A stretch of 64,000 nt of DNA, taken from the NCBI RefSeq assembly GCF_900497805.2, contig NW_020948739.1:14929593-14993592 (forward strand), written 5' to 3'. This document shows positions 24,236 to 34,354 of this stretch, in pieces (the stretch's first letter is position 1; each line of letters begins with the position of its first letter). Source of the stretch: Vombatus ursinus (Eukaryota; Chordata; Mammalia; Diprotodontia; Vombatidae). Both the position numbers and the translations under genes were made by a program. Below the pieces are notes generated by a model that did no database searches, was not told the origin of the DNA, and worked only from the letters and a program-made list of their open reading frames with translations.

Positions 24236-24379
24236 GAGACAGACCCAGAAGGGGGAGAGGGAGGGGCAGCAATTGCACCATTGATGGAAGGGGCTTTAGT
24301 ATGAGAATGGTAAGCTGAAGAAGAAGCATTTCCTACCCCAGATTTGGCTATCTACCTGATCTATTAGCTGTTTCTGCCC

Positions 24380-24825
24380 ACTGAAGTAGTATTGCAAATA
24401 TCTTTTAAATTTTGGTTCCAAATTAAAAAGCTCCAGTTGCTTCACTCTAGTTTTTTACCGTGTAAATTATTTTTTGTTGAAAGTCTGGACCTTCTGGAAT
24501 ATCATATTCTAAGCTCTCTATTCCTTGAACATAGTAGCTTCAAAATCTTGTGTGATATTCACTGTGGCTCTTTGGTAGTTGAATCATTTCTTACTCTTGC
24601 TTTTAGTATTTTTTCCCTTTGACCTGAGACCTTTAGAGTTTGGCTATAATATTACTGGGAATTTTTATTTTGAGGTTTCTTTCACGGGGTGACTAGTTCA
24701 TTCTTTCTATTTTTATTTTGCACTGGTTTTTATGGTTCTGAGAGATCTAAGCAGTTTTGTTTCATTATTTCTTAAAATGTAATGTCTATCTAGGCTCTTT
24801 TTTTTGGTCTTGTCTTTCTATCCCC
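24380..24825 (-). mobile_element. L1/HAL1 ORF1 fragment, antisense
   Basis: TTCTGGAATATCATATTCTA, AAAATCTTGTGTGATATTCA and TAGAGTTTGGCTATAATATT match the antisense of the marsupial L1 ORF1 C-terminal region, the same text as 9490-9700 in the other copy. Broken. Confidence 0.65.
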
Positions 24826-25273
24826 TCGTATATCTTTCTCATCATAAACCTACTTTTCATCTTCACTGTGACCTCTATTCTCCCCATCTCTCAATACTTA
24901 TCAAGTCATTGTCCCTTATTATACTTTCCTCCCAATTTTGATGTTATATACCACTACTACCACTCTACACTCAAATCTCTTATTCCTTTGTTCTATTGCT
25001 GATTACACTTTGCCAAATCACAACTCTGAATTAATCCTACCATACATTTCCTTTTCTCCTGTTTGTGTCCTAATTAAAAAAACAGACTTGGAAGAAATTT
25101 TGAAATCTTGCTGATTGGCTCCATGATGAATTTATGCTATTTAATATCAACTAGAGCCTCACTGCAGCAATGTAATCCTTTTATTCCTCCATAACTGGCT
25201 TTCTATTTCAACTCTCACTTGGGCTGTACCAAACCTCCTATTATGCTCATGTGTTTCATCCCACCCATTATAC

Positions 25274-25366
25274 CAGGGGTGGGGAACCTGCAGCCTCGAG
25301 GACTTCTAGGTCCTCAAGTGTGACGCTTTGACTGAATCCAAACTTCACAGAACAAATCCACCCCTG
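25274..25366. mobile_element. Internally deleted relative of the 22.1-kb MITE
   Basis: The left half (CAGGGGTGGGGAACCTGCAG, TTTGACTGAATCCAAACTTC) is close to the MITE at 22088. The right arm is reduced to CCACCCCTG. The 8-bp flanks CATTATAC and CCTTACAT agree only weakly, so the right end may be secondary. Confidence 0.7.
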
Positions 25367-25961
25367 CCTTACATCATTGTCTCATCTGAGATTTCTGCCT
25401 TACTGAAAAAAGAGATGCCATTTCATGAGAGGTCTTAATTCTCCTCTTGTCATTTCCCATCCCTCTGACACCATCCCTTATTATTTCCTCCTTTATTCCA
25501 GTCTCTGATGAAGAGGTGTCCTTTCTCCTTACCAAGGTATACTCCTGACCCCATTCCCTCCCACTTTCTTCATTGATCCCCACTCCTTCACCTTGTTTCA
25601 CATTCTCTAACCTTCAATTCATCCCTGTTCACACATAATGATTCATCTCTTGGGCCCAAGATTCTGTTTTTTCATTGACTGTCTCCTTTGCCTCATATAC
25701 TCTCCTCACCTGTATCTCTTAGAATCACTGGATTTTGTCCAGTTCAAATGACACCTTTTGCAGGAGATCTTTAATGCACCAGCACCTGCTAGCTCCTTCC
25801 CCTCAGATTACCTTCACTTTACTTTGTTTATTACCTGTATATACCCATTAGTTTTAGGTTTTCTTCCCTAGTAGAGTGCAATCTCTTTGAAGGCACAGAT
25901 ATATTTTTAAATTTTTTTCTTTGTAGCTCCTGCACTTATTACAGTGCTTGTCACCTTATAA

Positions 25962-26215
25962 GCTAAGTCACACAGTGGATAGAATTGTAAGCTTGGAGTC
26001 AGGAAGACCTTAGTTCAAATCCTGTCTCAGACACACAGATATGTGACCCTGGGCATGTAGCTCAATTTCTCTCAGTCTCAGTTTCCCAATCTATAAAATG
26101 AGGATAATAACAGCACCTACTTCATGGGGCTTTTGTGAGGATCAAATAAGATAATGTTGTGAAGTGCTTTTCAAACATTATAGTACTATTTAAATGCTAG
26201 TTATTATTATTATTA
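25962..26215 (+). mobile_element. CORE-SINE with L2-type tail
   Basis: Head CACACAGTGGATAGAATTGT, CTCAGTTTCCCAATCTATAA and TTTTGTGAGGATCAAATAAG, ending TGCTAGTTATTATTATT. Inserted in the L2 3' end. Confidence 0.75.
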
Positions 26216-26447
26216 TTTTGTTGTTGTTCAGTTGTATCTGAGTCTTCGAGATCCAATTCGGGGTTTTCTTGGCAAAGACAATGGAGTAGTTTGTCATTTC
26301 CTTCTCCAGTGGATTAAGGCAAACAGAAGTTAAGTGATTTGCCCAGAATCACACAACTAGTAAGTGTCTAAGGCTGGATTTGAACTTAGGTCTTCCTGAC
26401 TCCAGGCCCAGTGCTCTATTCACTGAGCTACCTAGCTGCTTCATTGT
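26216..26447 (-). mobile_element. Mar-1 CORE-SINE, antisense
   Basis: TTGTTGTTCAGTTGTATCTG, GGGTTTTCTTGGCAAAGACA, then CORE and head to GAGCTACCTAGCTGCTTC. Confidence 0.88.
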
Positions 26448-26492
26448 TATTATAGTGAACGTTTAATAAATGCTTGTTGGTTGATTGACTCT

Positions 26493-27469
26493 TCTAGAAG
26501 TTTAGTTTAAGACAGATACCTCACATCCTTCCTTCCTAATTAATGCAACTAACAAGATACTCTACATAGAATTCTTTATCAGGTGAGATTACTTCTTTGA
26601 GTTATTGAATCAATCAATTAAAATTGTAAACTAGGTGTGAATAATTTCTAGAGATCTCTAGCAAATCAGAGATATAAACCAGATATGAATTGAATGAAAG
26701 TAGATGGCACCTGGGGGACATATCTTTTGGTTAGTTAGAGAGATTCAGTCATGTCTTGTGGCATTTGGATAGAATGGAAATTGAGTCTGGCATTCTTAGG
26801 GCCAGAGAAGCTCTAGCCAAGTTTCTGAGAGGGAATCACTTGGGGAGAAAGGAGAGAGTTTCTGTTTTATTCCTTTCCAATTGACCATAAGAAAATCTTG
26901 TGAACTTCTAAAGACCAAAAGATTTTGCTTTCCCTTACAAGCTGGTACTGGTGTCTTAGATGAAACCCAGGCCATAGGAAAACTAGACACATGGAAGAAA
27001 AGCAGCTTTAGGATTCATCTAGAACACTTTTCCTTGGATTCCAGCAGAGAAGTGACCACATCATAGGGGAGACTTCATAAGCTTTCCACAAGGGAGAAAA
27101 GAACTTCAAGAAACAAGGAGCAGTAAGTTAACTCCTTTGTCATATGTACTTTCAAAACCTGAATCCAAGGGATTGGATATGCACGAAGAGAATGTGCATA
27201 GACTTTTTGGGGAGGGTTGTTTTTGTATCAACTATTCTCACTATGCATCTTGGAAAATATTCATTTCTAAAAGCTAATTAAGTCTGTCTGCTGCATTGAC
27301 ACTCAATGGGGAATGCACCTATAGGGGCTCATAAAAGGAGTGTTAGAAAACCCAATCTTTACCATTACCCCTAGAATCCAGAGGGGTTAAATAGTCAGCT
27401 GCCCTTTGGGGATCCAACCAGTCAGAGTGAATGTGAGCTGTGAGAGTGAGCTCAGATGGGCTGCCACAT
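26493..27469. other. Unassigned sequence with one splice-like segment
   Basis: No repeat was recognised. TTTGCTTTCCCTTACAAG ending at 26940 looks like a splice acceptor and GCAGTAAGT near 27119-27127 like a donor. One frame is open at 26881-27066 but it stops before the donor and resembles no protein I know. It may be a non-coding exon, an old repeat or nothing. Confidence 0.3.
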
Positions 27470-27546
27470 GAAGGGACCTCAGAGATCATCTCTACAACAT
27501 CCTCAACTAGCAGTCCTACAGTCTCATTTTAGAATTGGAGGAAATT
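27470..27546 (-). mobile_element. Ther-2/MIR3-type fragment
   Basis: GAAGGGACCTCAGAGATCAT followed by CTCATTTTAGAATTGGAGGA, the antisense Ther-2 3' part. Confidence 0.5.
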
Positions 27547-27782
27547 TCTGTTTGATTTTTAAATGTTTTACATATGCTTTCATATTGTGAATATTATTAA
27601 CTACCTACTATGTGCATGATACTTTCTAACATGGTTATATCACAATTACAAAACTAAGAGTTTAAGCTTCTTTCATATAAAAACTAATTATTCATTGTGA
27701 ATAGACTACTTAATTAAATTTTTCCTACTAAAAATTAGTGGCAAGAAATATTTCAGATATGTACTTGGACTTACACAATAAT

Positions 27783-28324
27783 ATTTTGATGTAAGTGTAA
27801 ATGAATTGTAAACATGTGGATTATATTTCTATAAAAAATAAACATGTTTGAAATCTAAGGAAAAATGTTCTTGGCAGAGTATGCCTAGGTTTTATTAAAC
27901 CCTAGGCACTTAACAATCAGGCAGCTTGTAAGAACCAAAATATTGAGGCCACATCTACACATGCAAGTGCCATAAAACACTATAGCTATTATCTGAATGT
28001 TTCAGAACAGACAAAATCTTTCCTTAAGTAACATCAACCTTTAAAGCTGAAGTGGATTTGGGGACCCAATTATCATCCTATTTAATACAGAAACAGGATC
28101 TTGAAATGTCCAGATGATTGTCTCAGTGCCCCACTTTACATGTGTAGACACAGCTTGAGTTTCAACAAAATGTCCCAAACTATTTTCAAATGACTTTGGT
28201 TTAAATAAAACCTCAAATCTCCTTTGCCAAGTACATTTCTCCATAGATTTTAAATATCAGTTTGTTTTAGGGGGAAATTTAATCCACGTGTTTATGATTC
28301 ATTTACACTTAAATCATCAAAATC
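27783..28324. repeat. Large imperfect inverted repeat of unknown family
   Basis: The left arm runs from about 27783 to 28010 and the right arm, reversed, from 28324 to about 28085, with a spacer of roughly 70 bp. Matching blocks in order from the outside are TAAGTGTAAATGAAT, ACATGTGGATTA/ACACGTGGATTA, AAATCTAAGGAAAAATGT/AAATCTATGGAGAAATGT, CTTGGCA, GGTTTTATTAAACC/GGTTTTATTTAAACC and TCTACACATG. By eye the arms are about two-thirds identical. A third, single copy lies at 51800-51990. It could be a long-TIR DNA element or two copies of one repeat in opposite orientation. No protein was recognised. Confidence 0.75.
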
Positions 28325-28514
28325 CTGCTGCTTGACTCTCTGCTCTAGCAATTATTTGTTTAGTTAAAGCAAAAATTTGAATTAATCAGGTAATTGTTTT
28401 AATTCTACACTTCATTTTGTATGTGTAGATAAAGCCATAACACTCTATTGGAAATCAAAATATCTTATTATATGTTATTTAGGAATAAGTATCCTGGGCT
28501 GAAATTGCTGAGTC

Positions 28515-28912
28515 CAAAGTTAAACAGTAACTAAGAGATCATTAGTCCAACCCTCTCACTTTACAGATGAGGAAATTAAGACTTAGAATCGGAAGTAACT
28601 AGCCCAAAGTCCTGTGGGTCACAAGGAACAGTTCCAGGAACTGAAGAGAAGTCTTCTAACTCCAAATTTAGTGTCTTTCCCACTATTCCATATCGCTTCT
28701 AAGCTTCTCCAAGGACTAAAGCTGAAAGAAGAGGGAAAAATGCTTTTGGAGGACCATAGGAGCATAGACCTAGAGGGAGAAGAGACCTCAGGAGCATTCT
28801 AGTCCAACCGCTTCATTTTCAGATGAGGATACTGAGGCCCAAAGAAGTTCAATGCCTTGGGCAAGGCATCCAAGATCTCAAGTCATTGCTCTGTCCATTG
28901 TGCTAGGTTGTT
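28515..28912 (-). mobile_element. Two Ther-2/MIR3-type SINEs in tandem, antisense
   Basis: 28515-28700 (GAGATCATTAGTCCAACCCT, TTTACAGATGAGGAAATTAA) and 28755-28912 (CCTCAGGAGCATTCTAGTCC, TTCAGATGAGGATACTGAGG) are separate antisense copies, separated by about 55 bp. Confidence 0.7.
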
Positions 28913-29089
28913 TCTGTCATACATAGATGGTCAACCTTTCCATTATTAATAGCAAAAGCAATTTTATAGTAAGTTAGGAATTTTCACTCTTATGGAAAGT
29001 ATTTTAGTTAACTAATTATCAAATTACTTTATAAAATAAATCACCTAGAAAGACAAAGGGAAAAAAGCATGCATCTCAAATCAGATATT

Positions 29090-30200
29090 CCGTAAGAACT
29101 TCATACTCAACATTTTCAAAGACAGAACTCATCATTCTCTCCAAATCTGATCCCACTTCCCTCTTTTTCTATTATTATTGAGGACACCAATATTATCCCA
29201 GTCAGCCAGGCCAATATCTTTCAGTGTTTTCAATCTGACTCGCCCTACATATGCAATATGTTGCTAAATCTTGTCATTTTTACCTTCACAGCATCTCTTA
29301 TACATCACCTTCTCTTCACTCACATTGCCACCATCCTAGTTCAGGTCCTTAGCACCTCTTTCCTAGACTATTGTAATGATAGTTCTCTAATTGGTCTCCC
29401 ATCCTCAAGTCTTTCCCCACTCTAATCCATCCTCCATGTAACTGCCACAGTGATTTCCTAAAAGTATTTATAGTCATTTTTCAGTTGTGTCCAACTCTTT
29501 GTGATGCCATTTGGAGTTTTCTTAGCAAAGAGACTAGAGTGGTTTGTCATTTCCTTCACCAGCTCATTTTACAGATGAGGAAATTGAGGCCAACAGGGTT
29601 AAGTGACTTGCCTAGGGTTACATAGCTAGTAAGTGTCTGAGGCCAGATTTGAACTCTCAAAGATGAACCTTCCTGATTTCAGTCCTGGCACTCTAGCCAC
29701 TGTGCCACCCAGCTGCACTCCCATCCTAAAGTATTATTTGGGTATTTAAAGCACTTTATAACCTGACCCCTTCTTACTCTTTCCTCCCCTCCGTAACACT
29801 TGCCAACATAACCACAGTGGTTTAGTTGCATCTCCTTGAACCAAAGCTTTCATCTCCCATTTCTTTGTCTTGGCACTTAGTGTCCCGCATCCCTGGAATG
29901 CTTTCTCCCTCATCACTTCTACCTTATTCAACCCAGGCTTAAGACGCAACTCAAATCCCATCTTCTTCAGCAAGCCTTTCCTGGTTCTCTCTCACCTACC
30001 TCCTGATGTCTTATCTCTACAATTACCTCCAATTTACACTGTATATATTGTATATAGCTGGTTACTTGCAAATTGTTTCCCCACTAGAAAATGAGCTCCT
30101 TGAAAGCAGGGACCCTCTTATTTTGCCTTTTTTTCTCTATGCCCAACATTTAGCATAGTGCCTGGCACATAGTAAAAACTTAATATGCTTGTTTACTAAA
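29090..30200 (+). mobile_element. L2 LINE 3' part, split by Mar-1
   Basis: Sense L2: CATCCTAGTTCAGGTCCTTA, AATGATAGTTCTCTAATTGG, TCTAATCCATCCTCCATGTA (C-terminal ORF2), then TTCAGCAAGCCTTTCCTGGT, AATGAGCTCCTTGAAAGCAG and TAGTGCCTGGCACATAGTAA (3' UTR). Not functional. Confidence 0.85.
29470..29722 (-). mobile_element. Mar-1 CORE-SINE, antisense, with TSD
   Basis: Complete antisense Mar-1 from TTTTTCAGTTGTGTCCAACT to GTGCCACCCAGCTGC. The flanks CCTAAAAGTATT and CCTAAAGTATT repeat on both sides and lie in continuous L2 sequence. Confidence 0.88.
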
Positions 30201-30204
30201 ATTT

Positions 30205-30450
30205 AGGTAGCATTTTAAGGTTTACAAAATATTTTCATCCAAACACCACTGTAACAGAGGTAGTAAAAAATATTTTTATCCTTATTTTCTACAAGAGGAA
30301 TCTAGACTGAGAGAATGTACATGATGTATTTGTGGTCATACAACTAGCATGGACTTGGACAGGAATTCGAATCCAGGCCTTGTTTATGTAGAGATTGGAC
30401 TAGATGACCAAAGCCCCTTAACTACTCTGGGATTCTGTGATTTTCACGTT
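30205..30450 (-). mobile_element. MIR-type SINE, then a Ther-2 tail
   Basis: 30205-30385 is an antisense MIR (GCATTTTAAGGTTTACAAAA, ACAGGAATTCGAATCCAGGC). 30395-30450 (TGGACTAGATGACC, CTACTCTGGGATTCTGTGAT) is a sense Ther-2/CR1-type 3' end and belongs to a separate fragment. Confidence 0.6.
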
Positions 30451-31160
30451 CCAGCCAGTGATGAAGACTTTAACACAGACCAATTCTGGAGTGAGACATT
30501 TTCCTGGAGGGGCATCTTTAGGTAAAATTTGCATCTCACTGAGTTTTGCTCAGTTCTAGCAGTGTGTTAGATTTGGAGAAACAAAGATGTGTGTGTGTGT
30601 GTTTTATGTAGAGGGAAGGGAAGGGGTTATACTTGTTGTCTGCATATGCATATGAGAATGTAATGTAATATTTATTCTGTTTTAAATTGAGAACTAAATG
30701 TTTTCAGATCCTGATTCATGTATAGTTTCAAGATAGCCAAAGATTACATATTAGACAAAACAAAGGAAATACTTTTGAGCGTTGATAAAGAAATACATTG
30801 CAAGTTAACATTTGAGTGACACACAAGGTAAGTCAGCAAATGTTGCTGTTGGAACTAGACTCAGGAAAACCTGATTTCTTGTTTCTATGGTACATAGGTA
30901 TATATTTTTGTTCCAACGAGATAGGGCTGTCATATTTCCATAACAAGAAAAATGCAGCACACGTGATCCAGTACTCCCTTCTTCCCACTATTTAATATAT
31001 AAAAAATGATGGACATGTATTGGGGTCATTCCATGGTGTACATATGAGGATGGGTCTGTATCCCAGACTCTTCTTTATGGCTTCATGTACCTTCCTAAAG
31101 TATATGAGACTATGTAGTTGGTTATAGGGTATTATGTACCCATAACTGGGGAGAAGGCCA
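30451..31160. other. No recognised gene
   Basis: A short TG repeat lies at 30587-30602; otherwise unassigned. Confidence 0.4.
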
Positions 31161-31162
31161 AA

Positions 31163-31384
31163 ACCCTCCTCCTCCTCCTTCCCCTTCTCCTCTTCTCCTC
31201 CTCCCCTTCTTCCTCCTGTTCCTGTTCCTGTTCCGCCTCCTCCTCCTGATTCTTCTTCTTCTTCTTCTTCTTCTTCTTCTTCTTCTTCTTCTTCTTCTTC
31301 TTCTTCTTCTTCTTCTTCTTCTTCTTCTTCTTTTTCTTCTTCTTTTCTTCTTCTTCTTCCATCTTCTTCTTTCTTTCTCCTTCT
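31163..31384. repeat. (TTC)n polypyrimidine/polypurine tract
   Basis: About 80 bp of pure TTC (31252-31331) sit within a longer pyrimidine-only strand. The minus-strand polylysine frame is an artefact. Long mirror-symmetric tracts of this kind can form triplex DNA. Confidence 0.95.
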
Positions 31385-31738
31385 TGATTTGTTGACCTTA
31401 CATGGAGGGGCTCCATGAAACTTGTGTCATGTGTGTGAGGGGAACATTTTGGTTGGCTAAGTTGCTCCAGAATGCAAGCCTATAATTTTCTCTTAGTATT
31501 TTGTGCTTCACCTGAGCCACTACTGGACAGTGTACCATCGAAGCAGGCTTGGGAGGCCTCGTGAAATGATTATTCCAAATTATATCACTTTGTTCTGAAG
31601 TTCCCTGAAACGTGCTCCTGCTGCTTTCCTCTTGATACTTGCCAGTTGAACAGTTAGTGCTTTCTCGGATACTACAGCTATATGGACTTCATTTCCTTAT
31701 CAGAAACAACCTAGAGCCTCAACAATAACTGTGCTCTC
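31385..31738. other. Unassigned unique-looking sequence
   Basis: No repeat or gene recognised. Confidence 0.4.
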
Positions 31739-31754
31739 AAAAATGGCATTATCC

Positions 31755-31916
31755 GGGACAGCTAGGTGATGCAGTAGATAGAACATTGGCCTTGGAGTCA
31801 GGAGGACTTGAGTTCAAAAACAGCCTCAGACCAAACACTTAACACTTACTAGCTGTGTGACCCTGAGAAGTCACTTAACCCCAATTGCCTAAAAAATAAA
31901 ATTAAATTAAAAAATT
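31755..31916 (+). mobile_element. Young short SINE with perfect 16-bp TSD
   Basis: Head GGGACAGCTAGGTGATGCAG, end CCCCAATTGCCT then an A-rich tail. AAAAATGGCATTATCC is repeated exactly at 31739-31754 and 31917-31932. Confidence 0.95.
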
Positions 31917-32069
31917 AAAAATGGCATTATCCTTCAAGAAACATAGAGAAGTCTCTGAGCATTTGGTAAGAAGAAAGTCCATAAACATTTATTAAATGCT
32001 TACTATGTGCTGGGCACTGTGATGAGTGCTGGGGATACAAATGGAAGCAAAAAGAAAGATTGCTCTTTT

Positions 32070-32217
32070 TTGGGGGGGGGAAGGGGTAGGCAATGGGGTT
32101 AAGTGACTTGCCCAGGGTCATACAGCTGGTAAGTATTATGTGTCTGAGGTCAGATTTGAATTCAGGTCCTCCTGATTCCAAGGCTGGAGCTCTATCCACT
32201 GAGCCACCTAGCTGCCC
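32070..32217 (-). mobile_element. Short tRNA-derived SINE, antisense (first of a pair)
   Basis: GGCAATGGGGTTAAGTGACT to GAGCCACCTAGCTGCCC. The shared flank AAGAAAGATTG before it (32054-32064) recurs after the second SINE (32386-32396), so the pair sits between one set of direct repeats. Confidence 0.88.
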
Positions 32218-32229
32218 ATAGGTAATCTG

Positions 32230-32384
32230 ATTTTTTTCTTTTTTTTTTGGGTGAGGCAATCAGGGTTAAGTGACTTTCCCAGGGTCACACAGCTAGTAAG
32301 TGTCATGTGTCTGAGACCGGATTTGAACTAAGGTCCTCCTGACTCCAAGGCTGGAGCTTTATCCACTGAGTCACCTAGCTGCCC
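32230..32384 (-). mobile_element. Short tRNA-derived SINE, antisense (second of a pair)
   Basis: A T-rich start, GGCAATCAGGGTTAAGTGAC to GAGTCACCTAGCTGCCCC. Likely one of the pair landed in the tail region of the other. Confidence 0.88.
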
Positions 32385-32627
32385 CAAGAAAGATTGTTCT
32401 TGCCCTTAAGGGGCTTACATCCTCATGAAGGAAGACAAGACAATATCCAGGAGCTGAAAAGATGGGGGAGACATGATTAAGGCATTCAAGTAGGAATTCC
32501 AGAAAGTCAGAAACATAGTCAGGAGGTGAGTAAAGGTTGATTGATCTGGATCCTTCATCAAAATGGAGACCCCATTTTGGAAGAGGAATGCTTGGTATTT
32601 CTTTAATGTAGTTTAGTTGAGAGACAG

Positions 32628-32838
32628 AGACAGACAGAGACACAGAGGAGAGACAGAGGGAGACAGAGACTGAGAAACAGAAAGACAGAAATAGAGAGAC
32701 AGAGACAGAGGGACAGAGAGACAGAGAGAGGCAAATGCAGAGAGTGAGAGAAGAGAAGAGAAGAGAAGAGAAGAGAAGAGAAGAGAAGAGAAGAGAAGAG
32801 AAGAGAAGAGAAGGGAAGAGAGGAGAAGGAAAGAAATA
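32628..32838. repeat. (GACAGA)n and (AGAAG)n simple repeats
   Basis: GACAGAGA-type repeats to about 32735, then a regular AGAAG repeat at 32750-32820. The long minus-strand frame through them is compositional. Confidence 0.9.
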
Positions 32839-32839
32839 A

Positions 32840-33025
32840 TAATAGCTAGTTCTTATATAGTACTTACTATGCAGCAGGCATTGTGCTAAGCACTTCACAA
32901 TTATTTCCTCATTTGGCCCTCATTTTACAGATGAGGAAACTGAGGCAAAGATGCTAAGTAACTTGCCCAAAGTCACACAATTAATGGGTATTTGAGGCTG
33001 GATTTAAATTCAGTGTTATACTGGA
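32840..33025 (-). mobile_element. MIR-type SINE, antisense
   Basis: GGCATTGTGCTAAGCACTTC, CATTTTACAGATGAGGAAAC, AAAGTCACACAATTAATGGG. Confidence 0.75.
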
Positions 33026-33141
33026 GATCAGCAAAGAGTTTGCAGCAGAATAGGTAATTAAATCTATGGGAGCTATGTTTGAGGAGAGACATAAGATTTG
33101 AAAGGGAGAGACCTTAGGCCCTCTGTATCTGGGCATTTTCT

Positions 33142-33348
33142 TTGATGGTCTCAGACACTTATTAGCTGTATAACCCCAAGCAAATCATTTAACCTCTGTC
33201 TGCCTCAGTTTCCTCATTTGTAAAATAAGGATAATTATAGCACCTACCTCCCAGGATTGTTGTGAAGATCAAATAAGATAATATTTGTAAAGCCCTTAGC
33301 ACAGAGCTTGGCACATAGTAGGTGCTTAATAAATGCTTATTTTCTTCC
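33142..33348 (+). mobile_element. MIR/Ther-1 SINE
   Basis: GACACTTATTAGCTGTATAA, CTCAGTTTCCTCATTTGTAA, GATTGTTGTGAAGATCAAAT and CACATAGTAGGTGCTTAATA are in MIR order; the head is truncated. Confidence 0.85.
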
Positions 33349-33796
33349 CACTGGGGTTTTGAGGCTTGAATCCTTTTTGAGGAATGGAGATATATCCATG
33401 AAGAAAGGAAATTCAGGAGAAATTGATCTGGAATTAATTTTGTATTTTGAGACACAATATGAATGTTTTAAAACCAAATAAGGCTTGTTTTTTATTTGTT
33501 TCCAATGCTTGTCTACAGGACACATATGAAAGTCAAAATAGGAAACATTTGGGCATTTGGGGTATCACATACCCTTTCCTGGTATGCCCCTGGAACTGAT
33601 CCTTAACTGTAAATGTTTGTGCCTTGGTTAGAAGCACCACAAACCACACGGAAAGTAAATAGTATTAAAGCATGGAAAGGCACCCCTCAGAAAGGAGTGG
33701 GGGAGAACACCACCCTGTGAATGGAGATCCCCAATAATAACAGAATGCAGCAGGTGGATGCATGTAGTCCCTGGTGGTAGAAAGCAGGCCATCAAT
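33349..33796. other. No recognised gene or repeat
   Basis: Unassigned sequence. Confidence 0.4.
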
Positions 33797-33812
33797 TTTA
33801 ACTAGTTATTCT

Positions 33813-33954
33813 TTTTTTTTTTTTTTTGGCTAGGCAATGGGATTAAGTGACTTGTCTGGGGTCACACAGCTAGTAAGTGTCAAGGCCGGATTTGAATGCA
33901 GGTCCTCCTGACTTCAGGGCCAGTGCTCTATCCACTGCACCACCCAGCTGTTCC
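33813..33954 (-). mobile_element. Short tRNA-derived SINE, antisense, with TSD
   Basis: Poly-T, then GGCTAGGCAATGGGATTAAG to CACCCAGCTGTTCC. TTTAACTAGTTATTCT is repeated exactly at 33797-33812 and 33955-33970. Confidence 0.93.
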
Positions 33955-34154
33955 TTTAACTAGTTATTCTTGATAATTAAGCATCGAGTTCATCTTTTGG
34001 TTCACTTGGCAAACAAGAAATGTGACTATTTGGGACTAAGGGTAGGGATGGAGTTGGTAATCCCTATAGTAAATAGATAGAATTTTTTGTAAAGGGGACT
34101 GAAAGGAGGTTTGGAGCCATACCACTCCTCCAAATCCTCAAATTTTTTGTCATT

Positions 34155-34300
34155 GAAAGTTGGAATTCCAAGGGATTGTAGAAATCATTTAGTCCAACAA
34201 CTTCATCTTAAAGAAGATGGTCCAGTACTAGAGAGAGTAAGTGACTTGTCCAAGGCCAAAGAGGAAAGTCATTCAACTCTTTGTCAGGCTGAACTGAGAT
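34155..34300 (-). mobile_element. Ther-2/MIR3-type SINE, antisense
   Basis: AGAAATCATTTAGTCCAACA, GAAGATGGTCCAGTACTAGA, GTAAGTGACTTGTCCAAGGC. Confidence 0.6.
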
Positions 34301-34354
34301 AGGGTCAAAGAAAAAGAAATTTCTAGAATGTTAAAAATGGAGAAGATCCCAGAA

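Larger units (their letters stand above)
24826..26492 (+). mobile_element. L2 LINE remnant with nested insertions
   Basis: Sense L2/CR1-clade ORF text (CCTTTGTTCTATTGCTGATT, TGCTGATTGGCTCCATGATG, GTCTCATCTGAGATTTCTGC) followed by an L2 3' region (GGAGATCTTTAATGCACC, TTACAGTGCTTGTCACC). The tail AATAAATGCTTGTTGGTTGA reappears at 26467-26486 after two SINEs. A MITE (25274-25366), a MIR-type SINE and a Mar-1 are inserted. There is at least one internal deletion near 25650; not functional. Confidence 0.65.
31978..32625 (+). repeat. Old interspersed repeat A, split by two SINEs
   Basis: ATGCTTACTATGTGCTGGGC and GCTGGGGATACAAATGGAAG precede the SINEs; CTTGCCCTTAAGGGGCTTAC follows them, in the normal order of repeat A. 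The right limit is uncertain. Confidence 0.6.

Noticed and set aside
31132-31416. Minus-strand frame encoding a long lysine/glutamate run
   Set aside because: It is a translation of the TTC/GAA microsatellite.
32628-32838. Regular short repeats that could be taken for a CRISPR array
   Set aside because: The units are 5-6 bp without spacers in a vertebrate-type sequence; ordinary microsatellites.
32371-32898. Minus-strand frame of 175 codons
   Set aside because: It crosses a SINE, GACAGA/AGAAG simple repeats and a MIR; purely compositional.
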